The notes under the pieces are model-generated. The model was not told the DNA's origin and made no database searches. It was given only the letters and a program-made list of their open reading frames with translations. From positions 1-33,753 of IMG/VR virus record IMGVR_UViG_3300035698_005223: 33,753 nucleotides of DNA. The stretch is one strand, 5' to 3'. This document shows positions 10,015 to 17,903 of the stretch, piece after piece. The first letter of the stretch is position 1. Each line of letters opens with the position of its first letter. Origin of the DNA: a virus. Both the position numbers and the translations under genes were made by a program.

Positions 10015-10602
10015 TTACTTTCTTTTAAAATAAAACACTCTTCTAACCCTTTCTTGCTCTTTCCTGTATTTTTCTACCTTTTCTTTATCTAATGTAATCT
10101 CTAATCTTTTATAACTTACTCCTTTTCTAATTTCTTCTTCTAATAACGCATAATATCTTCTTTTAAATCTAACATTAAAGATCACTCCATTTGTTTGTAT
10201 TATCCCTGCTTCTTTATAATGTAATACAGGAATGTATCTTGGCTTCTTTCCTTTATATTCATTGATTAAATCTTTCTTCGTTGGTGCTATGAATAAAACT
10301 CCAAAATCCTTCTGTGGAAACACAAAGGGATTCTGATACTTAACCATCTCATCAACAATATTTTCTTCATATTCTTTTACTATTTGCTTTGCTATCCTTA
10401 ATCCAAAACTCCTTCTACTTTCAGTCTTACATTTCAAATGGATATTTCTATCTATTGTCTTTTTAAGTTTTCTCTCTATCGGAACTTCTTTATGATAGTA
10501 CCTTAACCTTTTAAATTTATGGTCAAATATTTCTTCTAATCCTACTTCCTGTATTATCTTTTCCTGTCCTTTATACTTAATTACTTTGTTTTTCACTTTC
10601 AT
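10015..10602 (-). CDS. Highly basic protein in the ring cluster, 195 aa
   Basis: Unrecognised. Very rich in Lys and Arg throughout (for example KFKRLRYYHKEVPIERKLKK, KYRKEQERVRRVFYFKRK at the end) with a small hydrophobic, Pro-containing core (FGVLFIAPTKKDLI, RYIPVLHYKEAGIIQTNGV). It starts with overlap inside the preceding gene and ends two bases before the next. The charge suggests contact with DNA inside the tail channel or with acidic virion proteins. A tail-neck or ejection role is inferred from position only. Confidence 0.6.
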   Translation of the reverse strand: MKVKNKVIKYKGQEKIIQEVGLEEIFDHKFKRLRYYHKEVPIERKLKKTIDRNIHLKCKTESRRSFGLRIAKQIVKEYEENIVDEMVKYQNPFVFPQKDFGVLFIAPTKKDLINEYKGKKPRYIPVLHYKEAGIIQTNGVIFNVRFKRRYYALLEEEIRKGVSYKRLEITLDKEKVEKYRKEQERVRRVFYFKRK

Positions 10603-11002
10603 GTTTATTCCTCAATGCCTTAGTTATATGTGCACCATTGTCCTGTCTGCCTGTATAAGACAAATCTATTCCTGTTGCTTCTTTATATGCTTTAATCCAA
10701 TCCTTTGGTTGTACATTCTCATGCTCTTCTAATGCTCTTGCATTGACTTCCCATTCTTCCCTTACTCTATCATCAGGAGAACAAGACCAATCAGGTATAT
10801 AAAAATCTTCTTCATCAATAACAACTCTATAGTGTAGATAAACCATCTTCTCAAATTCATTAGAACAGCTATCACATCTATTAATAACATTCCTTGCATC
10901 TTCAAAGCAAAACTGATTCCATGGAGTAAACCATTTAATAGTTCCATCTTCTCCTACTATTCGAACACTTACATTAATAGTTATTATTTTTATACAACTC
11001 AT
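10577..11002 (-). CDS. Hypothetical neck/tail-region protein, 141 aa
   Basis: Unrecognised. The N-terminus is a beta strand pattern (IKIITINVSVRIVGEDGTIKW) and the middle is Cys- and acid-rich (CFEDARNVINRCDSCSNEFE, then YIPDWSCSPDDR). The C-terminal part is charged and helical. It overlaps the previous gene by 4 bases and the next by 26, which means tight co-expression with the ring genes. It might be a small ring, tail chaperone or tail-completion protein. Confidence 0.6.
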   Translation of the reverse strand: MSCIKIITINVSVRIVGEDGTIKWFTPWNQFCFEDARNVINRCDSCSNEFEKMVYLHYRVVIDEEDFYIPDWSCSPDDRVREEWEVNARALEEHENVQPKDWIKAYKEATGIDLSYTGRQDNGAHITKALRNKHESEKQSN

Positions 11003-11148
11003 TTATTTATATTTTTTAATATTGGCATATTTTTTTTTTTAATTGATTTAACTTTTGGTTGTACAATTATTACGGTAGGAAGTATATAAAAATCTAAACA
11101 ACAACCTCTTCTTCTTCCACATCGATCTTCTATTAATTTATTTTTCAT
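10999..11148 (-). CDS. Small coupled gene, 49 aa
   Basis: Missed by usual length cutoffs. ATG at 11148 overlaps the stop of the upstream gene as ATGA, and its own TGA (11001-10999) overlaps the ATG of the downstream gene, again as ATGA, so it is locked in translational coupling on both sides. The product starts MKNKLIEDRCGRRRGCC, has a hydrophobic strand (LDFYILPTVIIVQP) and a Lys-rich end. It contains a run of 11 A (11030-11040), a possible slippage site. The Cys-Gly-Arg-Arg-Arg-Gly-Cys-Cys head might bind nucleic acid or metal. No function can be named. Confidence 0.65.
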   Translation of the reverse strand: MKNKLIEDRCGRRRGCCLDFYILPTVIIVQPKVKSIKKKNMPILKNINK

Positions 11149-11849
11149 TGTGATTGTTTCCTTACGTTTTGAGCTGTTTGTTCACTTGCTGGTTCATCAT
11201 CAGCATCTTGTTTCTTATCTGCAGGAATACCATACAAACTCATCAAGTCTTTCTTAACGATTGTTTCTAGTGCTAATTCACTAGGTACAGGATAATTGTC
11301 TTTATCAATATCATAGTTACAAGCAAGTACTGGATTAAAAAGTAATACTATACCACATAAAAACCTTGTATCTTGTGGTAAGTTCTTTAAGTATAAAGTA
11401 GATCCTAAAGAAGTATATGCTTTCTTATCAGCTAACATTCTCTGTCCTCTGCTTAACATAAAATTCTGTACAGTAGTTTTCGTAAATACATTAGAACTAT
11501 CTCCATAACCTTTAAGCATATTATCATTACCAATAGCTAATATAACCTTATCTCCAACTCCTGTCATTAATCCTTCTATTACAGCCTTCCATATAACGGT
11601 ATCAGATTCATAATATAAATCTCCAACCCAACAACCTTTCTTTTCACATACAACTTCTATACAACATATCTCTTGATAATAGTCTTGTGATAATCTTCCT
11701 ACTGCTAATTCTTTTCTTATTAAAGAAGCTCTTACACCATTACACTTATCAATAAGGAATTCATCTTCAATCTTAAAATCATCAGTAATATGATGTCCGG
11801 AAATATCTTCTTTTATAGATTCAATTATTCTAATTAAACTTTTACCCAT
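11145..11849 (-). CDS. Ring protein candidate of the tail neck, 234 aa
   Basis: N-terminal region DFKIEDEFLIDKCNGVRASL IRKEL (about 25-50) is the pattern 'D...I.DE.LI...N.VRA.LIR' that I know from crAss-like ring proteins, and YPVPSELALETIVKKDL (about 195-211) matches their closing motif. The centre has several Cys (CCIEVVCEKKGCW) and beta strands. It ends with a hydrophilic, Asp/Gln-rich tail. It follows the terminator hairpin directly and ends in an ATGA overlap with a 49-aa gene. Probably one ring of the stacked neck below the portal. Confidence 0.65.
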   Translation of the reverse strand: MGKSLIRIIESIKEDISGHHITDDFKIEDEFLIDKCNGVRASLIRKELAVGRLSQDYYQEICCIEVVCEKKGCWVGDLYYESDTVIWKAVIEGLMTGVGDKVILAIGNDNMLKGYGDSSNVFTKTTVQNFMLSRGQRMLADKKAYTSLGSTLYLKNLPQDTRFLCGIVLLFNPVLACNYDIDKDNYPVPSELALETIVKKDLMSLYGIPADKKQDADDEPASEQTAQNVRKQSQ

Positions 11850-11861
11850 GGCTTTAGTATT

Positions 11862-11902
11862 TTTAAAAAAAAAGGATGGCAGTCAACGACTAACCACCCT
11901 TT
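11862..11902 (-). terminator. Strong hairpin terminator/attenuator after the 478-aa gene
   Basis: Minus strand: AAAGGGTGG pairs with CCATCCTTT (one G-T wobble), and inside it AGTC pairs with GACT around a GTT turn (11871-11902), followed by about ten T. It lies 27 bases after the stop and leaves only about a dozen bases before the next ATG (11849), so no promoter fits between. It probably limits expression of the downstream ring and muzzle genes. Confidence 0.88.
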
Positions 11903-11928
11903 AAAACATATATATTGAAAAACTACAA

Positions 11929-13365
11929 TTATGCGTTTACACTAATACCTGACCATGCAAATATTAATTCATCAAATGTAGTATCTGCTGTATAAGCAGC
12001 ACCATCACTAACATCATACATATAATCAGTAGCATCCCAGAAATCAGTCTTTAAATATGTTTTCTTAATATAAAGAACAACCTCTTGCAGATAGTCGTTT
12101 CTATGACTTGCTCCATGTTGAGCTGCAATATTTGTTAAGTTCATATTAAATACATATTTACAATATTCTGCTTTTGGATCTACTTGGTTTAACCAAATAA
12201 GTGTACTTGAATCACCCATGCCTTTATCAAAAGAAAATTCTTTAAATACCTCTTCACCTGTTAAGATGTTAGGGAATTTACCGGATTTACTAAAGTCATC
12301 AGTAATAGTAATATCACCTGTATAAACTGGCTTATAAACCATGTCTGATAATGTACCCTGCATATAAAGATAAATGTTATCTCCTGCTGCACCATCTCTT
12401 CGTGCATAAGCACCTGTAACAGCTGTCAAAGCAGTAGTAGCAGCAACAACGGCACCTGCTATGGCTGTTGATGTAAGAGCGCCAGTTGAACTATAAGTGA
12501 AAAGATTTGCTTGTGTTACGGCTGTAGCTGCACTAGCATCTAACTTATAAAAAGTTAAACCTTGTACAGTAGCAAAACTTTCAAATGATAATACATCAAA
12601 TTGAGTCTTAGCATAACCGTTAGCATCTAATTTTGCACTAATCCATATACCTCTTTCAACAATAGTAACATCTGTTCCTGCTGCTACAGTAAATAGGTAA
12701 CCTGGATCAATAGAAGTAATAAATACTTCATCTTCTGCTGTTGCAAAAGCATATACATAAAGATTAACTGTTGCATCATCATTAATTTTATCAACTAATT
12801 GATTAGCTGCAAATGCTGTAGAAGTTATAGTAGTTGCTGTTGAATCTTCATCAGTAATAATAACGATAGAAGCATCACTATTATCATCATCAGTAAGTTT
12901 ATAAAATCTACGTCCTTCAGTAAATGAATAACCTATTTCAGAATCTTTCATCTGTGTTAATAAATCATCTTCCATGATTAGCTTTTGTGCATCAGTAATA
13001 TAACCTGCAGAACAAGTTACTGTTTCTAATTCACCACTATAGCTATTCATACGTGGAACATAGTTGAAGTTTTGTACACCTGGATATTGTGTTTCTTCTC
13101 TGATTTGAAATCCATACTCATAACCACACTCATCGCATGGACATTCTGGATTAAGAATTACTACTACACTTGTGGCAGAACCTACAAATGTACAGTCTTT
13201 AATAGCACTAGCTATAGCACCTGCTCCATCATCTATCATAGATAGACCATATTTTTTGAAAAGCAAATGTAAATAACCTGTTTCTGTATCTGTGTACAGT
13301 CCAAAGTCATTAACTGTTAGTTCATTAATAACAAGTTTTTTTGTTGGATACTTTAAATTGTTCAT
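11929..13365 (-). CDS. Major neck/tail or auxiliary head protein, 478 aa
   Basis: Unrecognised structural protein. Residues 1-150 and about 350-478 look like well-folded beta-rich domains; the middle (about 150-350) is Ala/Thr/Asp-rich like a decoration or shaft domain. A tight cysteine cluster CPCDECGY (Cys75, Cys77, Cys80) with Cys118 might hold a metal ion. The C-terminal region contains FKEFSFDKGMGDSSTLIW and a long helix (NDYLQEVVLYIKKTYLKTDF). It is followed by the strongest terminator of the window, which suggests a high-copy virion component. Alternatives are auxiliary capsid protein, tail tube-like ring or head fibre; I cannot decide. Confidence 0.72.
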   Translation of the reverse strand: MNNLKYPTKKLVINELTVNDFGLYTDTETGYLHLLFKKYGLSMIDDGAGAIASAIKDCTFVGSATSVVVILNPECPCDECGYEYGFQIREETQYPGVQNFNYVPRMNSYSGELETVTCSAGYITDAQKLIMEDDLLTQMKDSEIGYSFTEGRRFYKLTDDDNSDASIVIITDEDSTATTITSTAFAANQLVDKINDDATVNLYVYAFATAEDEVFITSIDPGYLFTVAAGTDVTIVERGIWISAKLDANGYAKTQFDVLSFESFATVQGLTFYKLDASAATAVTQANLFTYSSTGALTSTAIAGAVVAATTALTAVTGAYARRDGAAGDNIYLYMQGTLSDMVYKPVYTGDITITDDFSKSGKFPNILTGEEVFKEFSFDKGMGDSSTLIWLNQVDPKAEYCKYVFNMNLTNIAAQHGASHRNDYLQEVVLYIKKTYLKTDFWDATDYMYDVSDGAAYTADTTFDELIFAWSGISVNA

Positions 13366-13381
13366 AATTTTTAAAATTTAA

Positions 13382-14167
13382 TTATTTTTGATTAACTCTA
13401 ATTGCTTCTTCGTTCAAGAACGATTGATACCTCTCTTCTTTTACTCTTTCTAAATATACTCTTATAGCTATATCAACTACTTCTTTCCTCAACATAGGAG
13501 GAAGTTCACAATTAACAGAGCCTACACCTGGAGTATAATTAGGATTAGGAGCATCATCTTGATGAGTTTTATCAAAAAATATCCTTAAAGGATATCTAAG
13601 ATACTCTAATCGCATAGAATGAGCATAAGAACTGGTTCCCGTTATGAGTCTAATACGATCTTCTATCTTTTCATAATACAACCTAGAATCTTTAGGTTTA
13701 CGATAAGGGGACTGAAAATGATGTGAACGTTGGTCAGAACGCATAATATTAACCTTTAACCAATCGCTCACACCTTCTAAATCACATTCATTATTAACAT
13801 AATTAATTTTGAACATAATATTTAAAGTCCTCAAATATCTAGGATACTCTTGTGTAGTAGCCATAGTATTATTTAAAACAAAGATTTTTTCAGGAGTATA
13901 AAATTGATCAACAACAATTGGAATAGTAGGATACATAATGTTTCCTTCATAAACCATAGAACCATCGGTAGCGATCCTTAACATAGACAAATCATCGATT
14001 TGTTTTTGGTCAAGTTCAATACCTTCAACAGCATTTTGTTTTACCCACTCATCTTGTCCCCAATCATTAATAATACGATTGAATAGAGCAGGTATAACGG
14101 TTCCAGTATAAGATTTCTTTATACCATCTAAAAATGCGTTATATAGGTCCAATGTTGTTAGTATCAT
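13382..14167 (-). CDS. Ring/adaptor protein of the head-tail connector, 261 aa
   Basis: The N-terminus (ILTTLDLYNAFLDGIKKSYTG, residues 2-22 in part, then VIPALFNRIINDWGQDEW) and the C-terminus (CELPPMLRKEVVDIAIRVYL, EERYQSF) fit the crAss-like ring proteins that stack beneath the portal: a helical adaptor core and the closing LP..L..E.V..A..... motif. The central part is a beta domain. Overlaps the preceding gene in an ATGA junction and is followed by the 478-aa gene after 16 bases. Role as the first ring (portal-facing) is inferred from gene order. Confidence 0.7.
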   Translation of the reverse strand: MILTTLDLYNAFLDGIKKSYTGTVIPALFNRIINDWGQDEWVKQNAVEGIELDQKQIDDLSMLRIATDGSMVYEGNIMYPTIPIVVDQFYTPEKIFVLNNTMATTQEYPRYLRTLNIMFKINYVNNECDLEGVSDWLKVNIMRSDQRSHHFQSPYRKPKDSRLYYEKIEDRIRLITGTSSYAHSMRLEYLRYPLRIFFDKTHQDDAPNPNYTPGVGSVNCELPPMLRKEVVDIAIRVYLERVKEERYQSFLNEEAIRVNQK

Positions 14168-15243
14168 TTCTTAACTTCCTCTATTGTTTCAGCGTGTGGG
14201 TTTTCATCAATCCCATTTGCTAGATCAACTCTAAGGGAGTCAATAGCACCTTTTAATGCTACAAATGGTTGCCACTTAATTTCATCCTTTACACCTTCCT
14301 CATAAATATCCTCTGCCTTTTTTATGTCTTGGTCAAATAGTGCTGATTTAATTTCCTGCACATATTGACCAGCTTTTTTCTTTTCAGACACATCACTAGT
14401 CTTAACATCTTCTAGCTTTTTAACAGGTGAATTATCTACAGCTTGTATCCATTTTAGTAATGTTAATTCATTACGTGAATCTCTAGCGTATATAACCACA
14501 CTATCAATAGTAGCACCTAAAGGAGTGTTATTATAGATAAAGTCCATACCTTCTCTTTGAATTATATTCTTAGAGACTAATTTCATAATTAGGTATTTCA
14601 TCTTTCTATCATCATCATTTCCCTTTTGTGTGTTAATAATAGATTGTGGATCTTCCTTAACGATAGTTAGTAACTTAGCTTTTATGTTTGTAGAAGGAAC
14701 ATTACTTGGATTTGGCATAACGAAAGTAGTAGAGTAATAGTTTAGTAAAAATGCTATTTCTATCCTTTTCTCTTCACTAGATTCCATTATCAATTTCCTT
14801 GCTTCCCAATCTAAATCTGCTTCTTGTTCAATAATCTTATTTTCTACAAATTCAGATTTTAATATAAACTTATGTTTTGTTCTATTAAACTCTTTAGTAG
14901 ATAAAGCTACATCATCTGTATATAACAAAAGAATAAGTCTTGCTCTATCTGCATAATCACTTAATTCAAACTTGTCCATATGACGAAAGACATGTTGTGT
15001 TTCTGGATTTACAATGTATGGAAATAAACCTGCCTTCTTTTCAGAAATTGATGTTTTTCCAATCATCTCATCTTTGGTTAAAAAGTTATCTTCTCCAGAA
15101 CCTTGGTGTTGTCCTGTTTCAAAACCTCCTTTACCAAGTGATGCAGCCATAACATAATAACTTGATGTCATATAAACTTTACTACGTGATACTAACTGTA
15201 CCGTACCTTCTCCTAATGTTTCTAATATTTCTTTATGTGTCAT
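14164..15243 (-). CDS. Head/neck structural protein, 359 aa
   Basis: Unrecognised but surely virion-associated by position between capsid and ring protein genes. Mixed alpha/beta N-terminal half with long charged helices (EQEADLDWEARKLIMESSEE), a Pro/Asn-rich linker (TFVMPNPSNVPSTN, about 175-188) and a C-terminal helical region rich in Lys and Glu. The stop overlaps the next start as ATGA. The upstream gap contains AGGAACAGGAAA before ATG, one of the few SD-like starts of the window. It may be an auxiliary capsid or head-completion protein. Confidence 0.7.
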   Translation of the reverse strand: MTHKEILETLGEGTVQLVSRSKVYMTSSYYVMAASLGKGGFETGQHQGSGEDNFLTKDEMIGKTSISEKKAGLFPYIVNPETQHVFRHMDKFELSDYADRARLILLLYTDDVALSTKEFNRTKHKFILKSEFVENKIIEQEADLDWEARKLIMESSEEKRIEIAFLLNYYSTTFVMPNPSNVPSTNIKAKLLTIVKEDPQSIINTQKGNDDDRKMKYLIMKLVSKNIIQREGMDFIYNNTPLGATIDSVVIYARDSRNELTLLKWIQAVDNSPVKKLEDVKTSDVSEKKKAGQYVQEIKSALFDQDIKKAEDIYEEGVKDEIKWQPFVALKGAIDSLRVDLANGIDENPHAETIEEVKK

Positions 15244-15268
15244 TTTCCTGTTCCTTGTTTATTCTTGA

Positions 15269-16738
15269 TTAATAATTTGTCATTTGATTTGTACTATAAG
15301 GTCTGAAAATTCTGAATGGTCTTGCACGACAAATGATTCCATTTTGGAATAAGATGTGTTTAGAACTACCATCTACAGAAGATGCAATATTACCTTGCAT
15401 ATCAATACCTGCTACTGTACCTTCTGCTGAAGGACGTAACTGTATTAATTCAAAATTCTTCATTCCATTATCAGTTTCACCAATAGGCATCATTAAAGTT
15501 TCCCATTCGTTACTATAAGTACCATCTTTCAATTGAATACCAGGACGATTAACTGACTTAAAGTTCTTATGTTTGTGAGGGATTAAACGTAATCCACCTA
15601 ATTCATAATAACCATAAGTATCATTAATACCTTTTGAAGAACCACTACCTTCGATATTAGCATTGATAGTAACACCTAATGAACGCATTAATCTTTGGAA
15701 AGATAAAAATGCTTTAGGAGCCATAAACATAGCTAATTCACGAGTATTGTTTGAGTCTGCTGTAATATATTGGTCAATGTTAGCTAATGTATCATCTAAG
15801 AATTTTTGATTCCAACCATCATTTTGTGGAATTTCAATAGGTCCACCGTTTGCATTCATAATACCTTCACCAGCCAAAATCTCTTGACCTTGTTTGTTAT
15901 GTAGCATAACTTTATGAGTATCTTCTGAAACAGTTCCTTTTCCCCACATCATTTGATATTCCAAATATTCTGCAGCACGCTTCATCATAAGGAATTCAGC
16001 TTCTGTTAAGAAAGACTTCTGTCCATTATGAAGAACGAATTTACCTGTTACTTTGCCATTTTTAATCTTTGCAGCAGCAGTACCAGACCAAGAATACTTA
16101 AAACGTTGTAAAGTTAAATAAGCATTAGCCATTCCTTGAAATTTGTACTTTTCTGTACTTCTTTCAGAGAAATCTTGTGCATGCATATTCATAAATGTGT
16201 TAGCTTCTTGTCCTGCCATTAATAGAGAAGTATCTACATAATCTTCAGGATTGTTTGTAACAAGCTTAACAGTTAATCTAATGTTACCACCTTCGTCTTT
16301 AGGATCATCAATAACATAAACTTGTGTCTTGTTGTCAGCTAATTCAATAACCTCATCAAGACCAGCCCAATTAGAATCTACCCACATGTAAAATTGTGTT
16401 CCTTTATAACCAGGTTTTGTAGCATAAGCATAAGAAACAAAAGATTTGCCTGTTGAATCATTGGCTAATCTAAATTTTGTTATTTCTGGAGAATCAGTCT
16501 TAAATTTAACATGATTAGAACCTACTGTTCTGTAGTTTCCATCATTGGTGCTAAAGTTAATACCTTTAGTTTTTGAACCTTTCATATCCAATAAGGATAT
16601 CAAGGGAGAAATCTCGTTGCGATATAATCTCATAATAGTTGGGATAAAATCTGGCTGAGATAAGCCTACTTGTAGTAACATTTGATCACTAATACTTTCG
16701 TGTGCGACTGTTACTTTTGAACCGGGTGCTAAAATCAT
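15269..16738 (-). CDS. Major capsid protein, 489 aa
   Basis: Main shell subunit. About 490 residues is the usual size of crAss-like capsid proteins, which have the HK97 fold. The beginning (MILAPGSKVTVAHESISDQM, then MRLYRNEISPLISLLD) and the middle (GKSFVSYAYATKPGYKG, FKYSWSGTAAAKIKNGKV, EYLEYQMMWGKGT) match what I know of this family. The C-terminal half contains the long region TRELAMFMAPKAFLSFQRLM and PHKHKNFKSVNRPG. It lies after the scaffold candidate and before the neck genes. No delta-domain or protease cleavage site is evident. Start is supported by the A-rich leader. Confidence 0.88.
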   Translation of the reverse strand: MILAPGSKVTVAHESISDQMLLQVGLSQPDFIPTIMRLYRNEISPLISLLDMKGSKTKGINFSTNDGNYRTVGSNHVKFKTDSPEITKFRLANDSTGKSFVSYAYATKPGYKGTQFYMWVDSNWAGLDEVIELADNKTQVYVIDDPKDEGGNIRLTVKLVTNNPEDYVDTSLLMAGQEANTFMNMHAQDFSERSTEKYKFQGMANAYLTLQRFKYSWSGTAAAKIKNGKVTGKFVLHNGQKSFLTEAEFLMMKRAAEYLEYQMMWGKGTVSEDTHKVMLHNKQGQEILAGEGIMNANGGPIEIPQNDGWNQKFLDDTLANIDQYITADSNNTRELAMFMAPKAFLSFQRLMRSLGVTINANIEGSGSSKGINDTYGYYELGGLRLIPHKHKNFKSVNRPGIQLKDGTYSNEWETLMMPIGETDNGMKNFELIQLRPSAEGTVAGIDMQGNIASSVDGSSKHILFQNGIICRARPFRIFRPYSTNQMTNY

Positions 16739-16752
16739 TTTTTTTTGTTTTT
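16739..16752 (-). promoter_or_regulatory. A-rich translation start signal of the capsid gene
   Basis: Just upstream of the capsid ATG, the minus strand has AAAAACAAAAAAAA. There is no Shine-Dalgarno sequence. Bacteroidota ribosomes favour A-rich stretches before the start codon, so this is likely to give high translation of the capsid protein. Confidence 0.55.
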
Positions 16753-16765
16753 AAATTTTCATTAT

Positions 16766-17872
16766 TTACTGAATATCATCTGCAGTTAATTTTACAATAT
16801 CTAACTTATTAGCACCAGCAGCAGCTTGTCCGCTCTGTTCACCTGTAGGAAAAATCTTGTTAATAGCATTCTGCTTTTGGTTTTCCTTAAAGTTAGTAAA
16901 AAAACTTGCTTCCTGTTTGCTCTTAATCATATGAATATATGGCATTAAAGCAATAATGTTTTCTTCTTGTGCTAAGAACTTGTCGATTTCATTTTGATTC
17001 TGTGAGTCCTTAGTAATCAAAGAGGGTATAGCCTTTACATAATCTTCCTGCATTTCAGGAGTAAAGGGAACGTTCAAACCATCTTTTTTAACCTTTTCAA
17101 TGTAAGGTGTGATTACAGTCATATTATCTGCATTGAATTTTTCAATTTGCTTCTGACTATAAGCTGCCTGTTCTTGAACTTGGTTTCCAAAGTGTTTGTC
17201 CAAACTATCTTTATATTGTTGTCTTAAAGGTTCAACTTTTGTAGGTAATTCTACTGCGTTGATATCATCAATATATTTATCAATTTCTTCTTCAGGTAAT
17301 CCATTAGGATTTTTTTCTGATACTCCTCTATTTGCCATTAACCATGACTTATAAAAAGTCTTATCATCTTCTTTTAACATAGAAGTTAACTCTGCTGTTT
17401 GAACAATAAACTCTTGCCCTTTACCTTGTTGCTTTGCAGACATATATGCTGCTACATAAGGATCATTAGGTTGTGATGCAGTAGCTATTTCTTTTGCTAA
17501 GAAATTAAACTTCATTTCATCAGTAATTTTATTACCTTCTTTATCAGTTCCTTTTACAATCTCTTCAGGTAACTCATACTTCTCTCCCATTGTTTCTTTT
17601 AATTTGGAGATGTAATAGTCAAGCTTTGGTGTTTGTTCTCCATCCTTTCCACCTTCACCACTAGCTGCTGCACCTTCTGCTCCTTCACCTTCTCCATCTG
17701 TAGGAGTAGGATTAGCACCTTCTATCTCTGCTAAGATACTTTCTTGTGTTTGTACTATTTTTTCTCCTTCTAATGCGGCTGTACCTTCTCCACCACCACC
17801 TTCTCCTCCATCTATGGAGAGTAAGAATATTCCTAAACTTCTTTTTACTAAATCCTCTAATCTTTTTTTCAT
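16766..17872 (-). CDS. Scaffold candidate, 368 aa
   Basis: Lies immediately upstream of the major capsid gene (27-base gap), the usual place of a scaffold. The N-terminal 25 residues are basic/hydrophobic (MKKRLEDLVKRSLGIFLLS), followed by a Gly/Glu/Ala-rich, acidic, presumably flexible region (about 20-80). The rest is a hydrophilic, mostly helical protein, rich in Gln, Lys and Glu, ending NKLDIVKLTADDIQ. No protease Ser/His/Asp pattern is visible. It could instead be an internal head protein. Confidence 0.65.
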   Translation of the reverse strand: MKKRLEDLVKRSLGIFLLSIDGGEGGGGEGTAALEGEKIVQTQESILAEIEGANPTPTDGEGEGAEGAAASGEGGKDGEQTPKLDYYISKLKETMGEKYELPEEIVKGTDKEGNKITDEMKFNFLAKEIATASQPNDPYVAAYMSAKQQGKGQEFIVQTAELTSMLKEDDKTFYKSWLMANRGVSEKNPNGLPEEEIDKYIDDINAVELPTKVEPLRQQYKDSLDKHFGNQVQEQAAYSQKQIEKFNADNMTVITPYIEKVKKDGLNVPFTPEMQEDYVKAIPSLITKDSQNQNEIDKFLAQEENIIALMPYIHMIKSKQEASFFTNFKENQKQNAINKIFPTGEQSGQAAAGANKLDIVKLTADDIQ

Positions 17873-17903
17873 CTGTTCCTTTTTAAATTATTAATTATAT
17901 TAT

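Noticed and set aside
10762-10947. Second minus-strand frame of 61 aa inside the 141-aa gene
   Set aside because: Fully contained in a gene that is coupled at both ends; hydrophobic composition is a by-product of the frame.
11929-13365. Contractile tail sheath
   Set aside because: Length would fit, but no sheath motif is visible and the surrounding ring and muzzle genes indicate a podovirus.
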